A stretch of DNA of 47,958 bases, from NCBI GenBank assembly GCA_934254725.1, contig CAKQLR010000010.1, positions 1-47,958 of the forward strand, given 5' to 3'. Under the pieces are notes generated by a model. It saw only the letters and a list, made by a program, of their open reading frames with translations. It was not told the DNA's origin and searched no databases. Position numbers and translations under genes: made by a program. Positions within the stretch are counted from its first letter, which is position 1. The number at the start of each line of letters is the position of its first letter. Positions 35,291 to 42,740 of this stretch are shown here, piece after piece. Origin of the DNA: an uncultured Clostridia bacterium. GTDB taxonomy: Bacteria > Bacillota > Clostridia > Christensenellales > Borkfalkiaceae.

Positions 35291-36458
35291 CGACAACGGG
35301 ATCGTAGGCGGTTATCTCAAAATCGTCGATTGCGAAAGTCATGTTTACGTCCGGATCCATAGAGAAGAACGCAAGGTTAAGAGCGGTTTCTCCCTCGGTG
35401 GTGTAGTTAAAGTAACCTTCGTAAGAAATGGTGTTGCTTCCCTGCGATTTAATATAAGCGTCGAGGTCTAACTGTCTGTCCATAGAGAAGTGTCCGTCCG
35501 CAGGGCGGAGAGAAACGTAAAATCTCTTGTCCGGGTTGCCCTTAATAAGCTTACCCGTGAACTTAACTTTGTAAAAACCGTATTTGTTTATATAATTGCT
35601 TACCGAACCAAAGTATATTATTTTACCCATTCCGGTAGAATAATCGAGAACAAGGCTCGTTCCGCTGATGGCGTCGGTAGTGGAATCGTATTTTGCGAAA
35701 ACGTTATCCGTTTCGCCGCCGGTCAAAACATTTTTGTAACCTTTTTCAAAGTTCTCTATAAACGTTTTGCCTTTTGTATTAAGGTTTGCAAGGTCTTTTG
35801 CGCCTTCGGGTATTACGGTGTCCTTCGTTGCGGGGTCAAGCGCTACTTTAACGGTAAGAGCTTCGGAAGGATTGCCCGCCTCATCGAATACTTTGAATAT
35901 TACCTGAAATTCGCCTGCAACGTAACTTAAGAACTTAACGACAAGACCGTCCGCCGTTCTCGAAACGTCCTCTACCACAGGTCCGGAAATTTCGGGCATA
36001 GCGTAAATATTCTCGGTTATATTGCCGTCTTTGTTATCGGTTGCCGTAACTTTGGGAAGATTGAAGGCTTTGCCGAGTTCGATTTTGCCTGCGTCGTAGA
36101 AGCCGTCCGTTGCGCCTTCCATAGTGAGAACAGGGGCTTCGATATCCGTGTAAACCGCGGCTATCGTAAGGTTTTCGGTAACGTTTTCGAATGAAGCTTC
36201 CCATTTTTCAAAACGGTAACCCTGGACTTCGGGTGCTTCGGGAGCGGTAGCCGCTTCCCCGCTTTTAACCGTCTGAGTTTTTAAAGTCTCGCCGTTCATG
36301 CCGACAAACGTTACGGTGTATTCTTCCAATTGTTCGGAAGAGCTGCCCGAACCCGTATCGCCGCTGCCGCTGTCAGACGAGTCGTCGCACGCCGCGAATG
36401 AAAACGCAAGCGCCAGAATTGTCAGAACAGACAATAAAAATAGTGCAATTTTTTTCAT
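32994..36458 (-). CDS. large lipoprotein with InlB-like repeat, Ig-like domain and five tandem binding repeats
   Basis: A 1154-residue lipoprotein (lipobox SFAAC, Cys24). In order: a Ser/Gly linker; a Listeria-Bacteroides (InlB B-type) repeat at about 48-108 (YTVTFVGMNGE...GYRFEKWEASF); an Ig-like DUF5011-type domain at about 110-210 with D-N-K-D-G-N-I; a beta-sandwich at about 225-385 resembling a carbohydrate-binding module; and five repeats of about 150 residues to the end (Y-x-W-D/N-Q-N/D start, Y-R-I-T/S-F-x-YYI, MYLGN end). No catalytic motif is visible. It follows the beta-helix protein by 19 bases with a GGAGG RBS. I infer a multivalent surface glycan-binding protein. Confidence 0.75.
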   Translation of the reverse strand: MKKIALFLLSVLTILALAFSFAACDDSSDSGSGDTGSGSSSEQLEEYTVTFVGMNGETLKTQTVKSGEAATAPEAPEVQGYRFEKWEASFENVTENLTIAAVYTDIEAPVLTMEGATDGFYDAGKIELGKAFNLPKVTATDNKDGNITENIYAMPEISGPVVEDVSRTADGLVVKFLSYVAGEFQVIFKVFDEAGNPSEALTVKVALDPATKDTVIPEGAKDLANLNTKGKTFIENFEKGYKNVLTGGETDNVFAKYDSTTDAISGTSLVLDYSTGMGKIIYFGSVSNYINKYGFYKVKFTGKLIKGNPDKRFYVSLRPADGHFSMDRQLDLDAYIKSQGSNTISYEGYFNYTTEGETALNLAFFSMDPDVNMTFAIDDFEITAYDPVVGIDEEIIQNGSKTWVQSVNPLIVENGTVIDTPAELQGKAGFSDKVVHIKSTGPQFVGMNGAFKAGYTYVISFNYYMIANEGNRLYMGFKGGDATGFETMPSLKNATGLHEYYSYAFTAKIGDENFGTARNELSNYTANKNVEYYLGDVTIELLDVNYSANKTVEGEVSWDQNEYVMNVSWSKWIDKPAELNDLQGFGDKVLYLDNTNVNNDSFKFNGTYGLFKTTQKYRISFDYYIIEAEGYEFSGFGGSGSTGFKAMPELSSAKGAQTYTGEFTTLEGDLSYMIYMANHPLKMYLGNFKITELANVGYDGSVRGTYSWDQNNFIMDVTNSERVDKPDVLKDEEGYGNKVLYLDNTNAGNDSFTFKGTNGLFEAGQKYRITFNYYIVQAEGYEFSGFGGDGATGFNAMPELSSAVGAHVYSAEFTAVEADKEYMIFMMSHPIKMYLGNFKIIEVEEVIDIGEANYAYDDSTPGSYVWDQNDYVMKVNHSERIGKPKELKGLDGYGNIVLYLDNTNANNDSFNFAGTKGLFTAGKKYRITFNYYIIQAEGWELSGFAGADATGFEVMPELSKAKGAHTYTGEFTAVAADEEYMIFMAEHPLKMYLGNFTIVEVEDANYAYDDSVEGTYSWNQDGYVMDVTNSVKVSKTEVLNDLEGFGDKVLYLDNTKAENDSFKFTGTRGLFEAGKKYRITFTYYIVQAEGWEYSGFADSATGFTSMPELSKEKGVHTYSAEFTALETDKEYMIFMAGHPLKMYLGNFSIIEVAE

Positions 36459-36477
36459 AATTTTCCTCCGTTTTTAA

Positions 36478-39141
36478 TTATACGAATTTATACAAGGGAG
36501 CTTCGTCGGATTTAACCTTTTTAGCTTCGACGAAATGCCCCACGTTGCCTACCTGTAAACGAGTACGGTCGATTTCTTTTCTGTCCGCATCTGCAAATAC
36601 CGCGCAGAAACCGATATCTTTACCGTCTTTTATGGATTGTTCGAGCGTTCCCGCCTTGGAGAAAGGAATGAACAATTCTATGATGTAGCCGTAATCCGTC
36701 TGAACGTATCTGCTCTTCCATTCCTTACTGCCGTTTATGAAGGCTTCGGTGGTTCTGCCTGCAGATATCGCATGTCCCCAGCTGCCTAAGCCTATCTGAG
36801 CACAGTTCGCGCCGTCCTGCATTTTTACGAGTGCGTAGTCCGCGCCGTCAAATCTTGTATCCGTCAAGAAAAGTTCTATGCAGTCGCCCGTCCAGAAGTT
36901 TGCAGCCGTTTTGAAGTCGAGCTTGTTGTCGTAGATATCCGCGGCAAAGTAAATACCGTCGTCCGTCCACGCAAGTTTAGCTTTTCTCACTTCGAATTCG
37001 CCTTTATAGTTCTTGAATTCTACGCCTGTAGCCAAAGATTCGCCCACTATCGGCAAATCGACGCCTACGCCTTCCCAATCGGAAAGATCGCCGTCTATCG
37101 TGAAGTTGCCGCCCTTTTTCACCTCTACCACTTCATGGCTGACGGTGCTTTCGGGATAATCCATAGCCACGTTGTTTTCAAGCGTGATGGTGGATCTGTC
37201 GGTAGCTCTCTTCGTTCTTACACCGGCAAATTCCTTATCGCCGGAGTCGTTGCTGTTATAGTTGTTAGAGATGGTTATGTTTGCGCTGTTGTCGAGAACC
37301 ACCGCGCATTTATTGTCCTTTTCGCTGGCTGCCCTTGCAACGTTTCTGAAATAGTTGTGCGAAATAGTACAATCCTTCGCAGAGCCAATGCTTAAGGAAT
37401 ATTGGGAACTCTGAGCAAAGTAGTTGTTCGTTATTTCGATGTCTTTGATCGCGCCGGGGTTAGCCACGCCGGAAGCCTGACCGTAAGTAAATACGCTTAA
37501 GTCGCTGCTGTTGTTTATGAACTTGTTATTCTTAACGCGTATGTTTTCGGGCATCATCGTTTCGTAGGCGCCGCTTATTATTTCGGAGTGAAGATTTATA
37601 CCGCCGTGAGCGATGTTCATAAACGCGTTGTTGCTTATTTCTCCGTCCTTAACCTGAACGAGAAGTCCCCTGTTTCGCTTGTTTCTGACTATATTGTTGT
37701 TGTAAACGAACTTGGGCGAAACGGAAATATCCGCAAGGAACATACCCGCCTGAACGGAATAATAATTGCCCTTTACCTTTAATATGAACGACGAACCGCT
37801 CTCTTTCGCTTCGACCACGCCGAGCGTGCCTTTCGAGTTAAGGTCAAGGTCGTAAATCTCCATCGTAGCGCCGGGAAGAGGCAGAACATTATCGTGCTGA
37901 ATCTTTTCTACGGTGATTTCGTCGGTCGAATAGTTTATGCTTTTAACGCGCATATAGTAGCCGCATTTGATGTTCAAAGCGTCGTCGTGCGTGTTCTCTA
38001 TTAAACCGTTGGTTATTTTTACGTCGCCCGTGCAGTGAACGATGTGCATTGCGTCCGCGGTTGCGGTCATCTTCTGGTGAGAACCGTCTTTAATTCTTAC
38101 GTTAGCCCTGTTGTAATAGAGGTTTTCCGTCTGAACGGCAGTATACGCCATACACGGAGCAGCGAAAACGTTTATCGTTTCCAGACGAACTTCCTTACAT
38201 TTCGTTACGTTAAGCGCGGCTTTGCCGTACATAGTAACGGCTATCGAAGCGTCAGTTCCTACGGGAGCTTCGGTAATATCTCTGTTGAATACCACCGTCA
38301 CTTTGCCGTCTTTCGCAACGCAGGACTTGATGTCGCCGAGGTAAAGATAATTTCCGTTAGCTCTCGGAGCGCCCGTGTATCTGTCGTATTCCACGTAGGA
38401 GATTATGTTTATCGTCCTGTTATCCCATTTTTCGACGAATTCATCGTCAATGGTAAGTTCTATGGTTCTGGTGTTTACGTCGCACTTGGTAACCTTAGCA
38501 GCGAATGCGGGTTCCAGCGAGTAATCTATGTTTATATTCTGAATGGTTACGTTGCTGCTGTTGGTTACGGTTATGCCGCCTACCCACTTTTCTCTGTCGT
38601 CGCTTTCAACTACAAGAGTGGTGCCGTTACCGTCTATATAAAGACCGTTATAACCGTCGAGAACGAGGGCGTGATCTCCCTTTTTGAGATGCGAAGTGGG
38701 CAATAACAATTCCCCGCCGGGCAATTTTACCTTTGCGGGTTTGCCTGCGTCGTTGAGCTGTTTTGCCTGCGCGAGCGCAGCGGTAAGGCTTTCGGAAGTA
38801 GCGTTTTCAACCGTTATTACCGCGTTGGAAGCGAATTCGCTGTCCTCGGGAACGGGATAGAGCACTTCGTTTTCAAATCTTTCTTTATCCACACCTACAA
38901 GCTCGGGGTCGGAAAGTCCGTACGACTTTGTATACAGAGATTCGTCCGTATACGGAGAATTCGTCAGACTTCTGGTTAGAGTCATGAGATCCGTTTCTTC
39001 TCTTTCCGGTTCGCTCGAACCTGAAGAAGACGTACCGCCACTCGTGCTGTCGCTTTGCTGCGGATTTTTATCGCACGCCGCGGTAGAAACGATTAACGCG
39101 AGTGCGAGTAAAATCGTAAATAGTTTTTTAAAGAGTTTCAT
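36478..39141 (-). CDS. parallel beta-helix lipoprotein with C-terminal CBM9-like domain
   Basis: An 887-residue lipoprotein (lipobox STAAC, Cys23). After a Ser-rich linker, about residues 105-640 form a right-handed parallel beta-helix of pectate-lyase/glycosidase type. Evidence is the KVKLPGGELLLPTSHL opening, repeated N-V/I-T-I-x-N and I-x-N-N-x-F/Y rungs, and the H-C-T-G-D...HDDAL segment that often carries the active site in this fold. Residues about 675-887 resemble a CBM9-like domain (IDGDLSDWEG; KLAWTDDGIYFAADIYD; ECIELF-like DCIELFLTD). It starts 4 bases inside the binding-protein stop. It is probably a polysaccharide-acting enzyme such as a GH110/GH28/PL-like alpha-galactosidase or lyase; the family number is uncertain. 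Confidence 0.75.
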   Translation of the reverse strand: MKLFKKLFTILLALALIVSTAACDKNPQQSDSTSGGTSSSGSSEPEREETDLMTLTRSLTNSPYTDESLYTKSYGLSDPELVGVDKERFENEVLYPVPEDSEFASNAVITVENATSESLTAALAQAKQLNDAGKPAKVKLPGGELLLPTSHLKKGDHALVLDGYNGLYIDGNGTTLVVESDDREKWVGGITVTNSSNVTIQNINIDYSLEPAFAAKVTKCDVNTRTIELTIDDEFVEKWDNRTINIISYVEYDRYTGAPRANGNYLYLGDIKSCVAKDGKVTVVFNRDITEAPVGTDASIAVTMYGKAALNVTKCKEVRLETINVFAAPCMAYTAVQTENLYYNRANVRIKDGSHQKMTATADAMHIVHCTGDVKITNGLIENTHDDALNIKCGYYMRVKSINYSTDEITVEKIQHDNVLPLPGATMEIYDLDLNSKGTLGVVEAKESGSSFILKVKGNYYSVQAGMFLADISVSPKFVYNNNIVRNKRNRGLLVQVKDGEISNNAFMNIAHGGINLHSEIISGAYETMMPENIRVKNNKFINNSSDLSVFTYGQASGVANPGAIKDIEITNNYFAQSSQYSLSIGSAKDCTISHNYFRNVARAASEKDNKCAVVLDNSANITISNNYNSNDSGDKEFAGVRTKRATDRSTITLENNVAMDYPESTVSHEVVEVKKGGNFTIDGDLSDWEGVGVDLPIVGESLATGVEFKNYKGEFEVRKAKLAWTDDGIYFAADIYDNKLDFKTAANFWTGDCIELFLTDTRFDGADYALVKMQDGANCAQIGLGSWGHAISAGRTTEAFINGSKEWKSRYVQTDYGYIIELFIPFSKAGTLEQSIKDGKDIGFCAVFADADRKEIDRTRLQVGNVGHFVEAKKVKSDEAPLYKFV

Positions 39142-40856
39142 GCCTTTCCTCCTATAAGATTGTTATCTTTGAGAGCTTCGTTATAAATTTTTTCAAGCTC
39201 ATCGCATTTATATTGTTTAAGTTTGCTTACGTACTCGTTCCAGTCCTTGTCGCTCGAAGGATCGAGAGTTCCCTTGATAAATCTCGCTTCCATGGTATCA
39301 CGATAAACGTCAAGGTTTGCAATGATGTTGGAAACGCTGTTGTATTGCGACGTAGTCATCTTGAACCCGTCGGGGATATCCTGTTTGATGTACGGAATAT
39401 ACTTTTTAACTTCTTCGTTGATTTTATCGAGGGTTACGTCTACCTGTTTTTCGTCGAAAGCGTTTTTCGCAAACAACGCGCAACCGGTACCTACGCTCGG
39501 GCTGATGAGAGCGCGATATTCCTCATTCGTTCCTGTCCAGCTGGAAGGAATATTGAATTTCCATTCGGTGTGTTCTTCGTCGATCCACTCCCAGTTATCG
39601 CCCTCTACGCCTACCGCCATGAGCGAGCTGCCCCAATCGGAATACATAAGGTCGAGAAGTCTTGCTATTTCTCTTACATAAGGCGTGCAGTTAGGAATAA
39701 CCGCTCCGCTCGCGCTGAACATTTCGCTGAGCGCATATGCAAGTTTTTTGTCCGAATAATTGCTTGTAAGCGGGCCGAAAGAGGTGTAGTCGTCTTCAAG
39801 CTCTTTACCGACCGTAAGATAAGCCGCGGCGTCTGCCCAGCTGCCGAGACGGTTATCGTATCCCTTACCCGCAAGCTGAGAACCCGCGTTCATTTCAAAC
39901 GTGCCGTTATCGAGAAGTTTCTCTTTGTAGAGATAATTCATCGTTTTAAGATATTCTCTGTAATTATCCGTTTTGGGAACGTAAGTAAATTTAGAGAAAT
40001 CGTCCTCAATCTCTATGCCGTTGGAAGTGTAACCGTACGCGCAAAGTATAAAATAGCGAACCATATGAAGCGAAAGCGCGCTTAAAGGTATTTCGTCGTC
40101 GATTATTCCGTTGTGGTTTGCGTCGTAATCGCGGAAAGCCTTTAAAACGGTTATATATTCGTCTATCGTTTCCGGCTGGTTTTTAAGGCCGAGCGAATAT
40201 TCTTCGTTAAGGTCGTCGATCCATTTCTGGTTGAGGTACATTTTAAACGTTCTGTCCCTCGGAATATCGTTGCAGGCAACGGTCGCGTACATTTTTCCGT
40301 CCGAAAGGGTTACTACCGATTTAGCGGAAACCTGCGGATTTGCGGCATAAAAATCGTTGTTGAGAAGATCTTTGTAAACGGGCATATAATTGTCTATCAG
40401 ATTGCCCGCTTTTACCCCGCCGGAAGTAAGATTGTCGTCGTTAAACGCAACGAGAGCGCCGAGCGGAGCATAAGTCATCTGCTCGGAAAGGGGGTTATTG
40501 TATAAGAATAAATCCGGCAATTCGTCTTTGTTTTCCCATGTAACCGTGCGAAGAGAATCGTATGCGCCTACGTCCGCTTCGATAAAATCGAATTTAATAT
40601 TGGTTACCCTTGAAAGTTCTTTCATACTGATAAGTTCGTTGTAATCGGGATTAAGCGAGCTTTTCGGTACGAAAACCTTGATGGTTACAGGCTCTTTGAC
40701 TATTCTGCGGCTGTCGCCGTAAAGCTCCTTAGCCTCTGCTTCCGTAAGAAAGTTCGAAGCGTCGTAAGCGGTCTTATTCCCGCAGGAAACGAGACCGAGA
40801 AAACAACCTGCGAAAATCGTGGCGGCAAGAATCGCGCCAAATAATTTTTTAATCAT
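39138..40856 (-). CDS. ABC oligosaccharide-binding lipoprotein, LplA/YtcQ type
   Basis: A 572-residue binding protein with lipobox GLVSC (Cys25). The long size and the D-A-N-H-N-G-I-I-D-D-E-I-P-L loop, which resembles a calcium-binding segment common in this branch, place it in the LplA/YtcQ class of large binding proteins. These partner with LplB- and LplC-type permeases for complex oligosaccharides. The permeases lie directly upstream in transcription order, with a 64-base gap that holds a hairpin. The gene overlaps the beta-helix gene by ATGA. RBS ACGGAGGT. No ATPase gene is in the cluster. Confidence 0.88.
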   Translation of the reverse strand: MIKKLFGAILAATIFAGCFLGLVSCGNKTAYDASNFLTEAEAKELYGDSRRIVKEPVTIKVFVPKSSLNPDYNELISMKELSRVTNIKFDFIEADVGAYDSLRTVTWENKDELPDLFLYNNPLSEQMTYAPLGALVAFNDDNLTSGGVKAGNLIDNYMPVYKDLLNNDFYAANPQVSAKSVVTLSDGKMYATVACNDIPRDRTFKMYLNQKWIDDLNEEYSLGLKNQPETIDEYITVLKAFRDYDANHNGIIDDEIPLSALSLHMVRYFILCAYGYTSNGIEIEDDFSKFTYVPKTDNYREYLKTMNYLYKEKLLDNGTFEMNAGSQLAGKGYDNRLGSWADAAAYLTVGKELEDDYTSFGPLTSNYSDKKLAYALSEMFSASGAVIPNCTPYVREIARLLDLMYSDWGSSLMAVGVEGDNWEWIDEEHTEWKFNIPSSWTGTNEEYRALISPSVGTGCALFAKNAFDEKQVDVTLDKINEEVKKYIPYIKQDIPDGFKMTTSQYNSVSNIIANLDVYRDTMEARFIKGTLDPSSDKDWNEYVSKLKQYKCDELEKIYNEALKDNNLIGGKA

Positions 40857-40877
40857 TTTTACCTCCGTAATATTTTT

Positions 40878-40908
40878 AAAAAGCTTTTTTAGAAATTTAA
40901 AGCTTTTT
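40878..40908 (-). promoter_or_regulatory. intercistronic hairpin between permease and binding-protein genes
   Basis: AAAAAGCT (40878-40885) and AGCTTTTT (40901-40908) form 8-bp arms with a 15-base loop. It sits in the 64-base gap after the LplC-type permease gene. Such hairpins can protect the downstream binding-protein mRNA, because binding proteins are needed in excess over permeases. A weak terminator is the alternative. Confidence 0.4.
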
Positions 40909-40920
40909 GCAAGCGATTTA

Positions 40921-41802
40921 TTAACCTTTAAGACTTCCTATAATCATACCTTTTTCAAAATATTTTTCAAAGAAAGGATAGATTATGAGTATGGGGAGCG
41001 TGGAAACGACTATCGTGGAATATTTGAGGGACTCGCTCATAAGAGCCGCTTCCGCATTGCCCATGGTGTTTCCGCCCATGGAATTTATATCGTTGGATAC
41101 GAGAATGTTTCTGAGTACCATCTGCAGGGGCTGTAAATCCTTGTTCGTAACGTATATCAAAGCGTTGAAGTAGGAGTTCCAGTACCCGACTATCGAATAC
41201 AGCATCATAACCGCCATAAGCGGCTTTGCGAGAGGTATTATTATAGAGAAAAATATCCTGCCCGCAGAACAACCGTCTATCATCGCGGATTCCTGAATAT
41301 CGTACGGAATACTCGAAGAAATAAACGTTCTTACGACTATTACGTTGCCCGCGGAAAGCGCGCCCGGGAGAATTATCGCCCATACGGTATTAAGCATTTT
41401 CAAAGTTCTTATTACTATATACGAAGGAATAAGACCTCCGCTTACAAACATAGTAAGCACGAACATAAACTGAAAGAGTTTTCTGAAACGCAGATCGCTG
41501 CGGGAAAGAGCGTACCCGGACGACATCTGTAAAAACAACGATATGACTGTTCCTACGACGGTGTAGAAAATTGTGTTTCTGTAGCCCGTCCAGATAGATT
41601 TTTCTTCAAAAACTCTTCTGAAACTTTCAACTGACAGGTTCTTCGGGAATATTATTACTTTGCCCGTGTAAACCATTTTCGGTTCGGAAAACGCACACGC
41701 GACAACGTGCAGTAACGGCAAAAGCAATATCACGCAGAACAACGTCATAACCACATATATAACTATATTGAATACTCTGTCGCTTCCTTTATTGGTTACC
41801 AT
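40921..41802 (-). CDS. ABC sugar permease, LplC/YtcP type
   Basis: A 293-residue membrane permease with six hydrophobic segments, the first at about residues 12-34. The EAA loop appears as DIQESAMIDGCSAGRIFFSIIIPLAKP (about residues 178-204). The N-terminal PKMVYTGKVIIFPKNLSVESFRRVF and C-terminal FEKYFEKGMIIGSLKG are typical of the YtcP/LplC branch. It starts 7 bases inside the preceding permease stop, showing coupled translation. It forms the channel with that partner for the oligosaccharide bound by the 39138 lipoprotein. Confidence 0.92.
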   Translation of the reverse strand: MVTNKGSDRVFNIVIYVVMTLFCVILLLPLLHVVACAFSEPKMVYTGKVIIFPKNLSVESFRRVFEEKSIWTGYRNTIFYTVVGTVISLFLQMSSGYALSRSDLRFRKLFQFMFVLTMFVSGGLIPSYIVIRTLKMLNTVWAIILPGALSAGNVIVVRTFISSSIPYDIQESAMIDGCSAGRIFFSIIIPLAKPLMAVMMLYSIVGYWNSYFNALIYVTNKDLQPLQMVLRNILVSNDINSMGGNTMGNAEAALMSESLKYSTIVVSTLPILIIYPFFEKYFEKGMIIGSLKG

Positions 41803-42728
41803 AACGATTCCTCTCCTACTTTCTTAGAAACAAAGTTCGCAAGCGTAAGCAAAAGCACGTTTACAATCGAGTTAAACAACCCGACCGCCGTACCGAAGCT
41901 GTATTGCGGAGCTTTGGACGCAAGCGTTACCCTGTAAACATAAGTGGATATAATCTCCGATACTTCCAGGTTTCCCTGCGTTTGCATAAGATAAATTTTT
42001 TCAAAGCCTATGCTAAGCATATTGCCTACGTTAAGTATAAGCGTTATAGTAATTACCGGCTTTATGGCGGGCAGATTTATGTGCCATATTCTCTGAAGCC
42101 TGCTTGCGCCGTCAAGCGTTGCCGCCTCGTGAAGTTCCGGGCTTACGCCAGATAACGCCGCCACGTAAATAATCGACCCCCAGCCTATAGACTGCCAAAG
42201 TCCCGAAAAAACGTATAGCGTTCTGAAATATTTTGCTTCCGAAAGGAAGAACTTCGGCTCACCTCCGAGGGATTTTATTATGTTGTTTATAACGCCGTTG
42301 CTTACGCTGAATATATTGAAGATTATACCTACAACTACGACCGTGGATATAAAATACGGGGCGTAAGATATAGTTTGCACCACTCTTTTGAATTTTTCGT
42401 TTCTTATTTCGTTTACAAACAGCGCAAGGGCTATCGTAAGAGGGAAAGAAACTACAAGACTGTACAAGCTTATAGCCACGGTGTTGCCCAGAAGCTGAAA
42501 AAAGTTCGGCGACGTTATAAAGTTTTTAAAATGCGCGAAGCCGAAGTTTTCCGCCCAGGGACTTCCCAATATTCCCGCATAGGAGTTATAATCTTTAAAA
42601 GCGATTATAAGCCCGTACAGCGGCGCATAGCAGAATATCAGAATAAATATCAAACCGGGCAGCAAAAGCGCATACAGAGTTATATCGTTACTCTTGCACT
42701 CTTTGATTTTATACTTACCGTTTTTCAT
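41796..42728 (-). CDS. ABC sugar permease, LplB/YteP type
   Basis: A 310-residue permease with six hydrophobic segments. The opening LLPGLIFILIFCYAPLYGLIIAFKDYN (about residues 19-45) is characteristic of LplB/YteP proteins. The EAA loop is ELHEAATLDGASRLQRIWHINLPAIKP (about 205-231). It overlaps the next permease gene by 7 bases and lies 12 bases after the hexosaminidase gene, so all belong to one transcription unit. Confidence 0.92.
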   Translation of the reverse strand: MKNGKYKIKECKSNDITLYALLLPGLIFILIFCYAPLYGLIIAFKDYNSYAGILGSPWAENFGFAHFKNFITSPNFFQLLGNTVAISLYSLVVSFPLTIALALFVNEIRNEKFKRVVQTISYAPYFISTVVVVGIIFNIFSVSNGVINNIIKSLGGEPKFFLSEAKYFRTLYVFSGLWQSIGWGSIIYVAALSGVSPELHEAATLDGASRLQRIWHINLPAIKPVITITLILNVGNMLSIGFEKIYLMQTQGNLEVSEIISTYVYRVTLASKAPQYSFGTAVGLFNSIVNVLLLTLANFVSKKVGEESLW

Positions 42729-42740
42729 TTCATATGCTCC

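Noticed and set aside
33828..35930. Several + strand frames (33828-34241, 34965-35471, 35490-35930)
   Set aside because: They mirror the tandem repeats of the leftward lipoprotein, so their similarity to each other comes from the repeat and not from real genes.
39213..40085. Open frame of 290 codons on the + strand
   Set aside because: It is antisense to the LplA-type binding protein, which has a lipobox, RBS and family motifs. The + frame has none.
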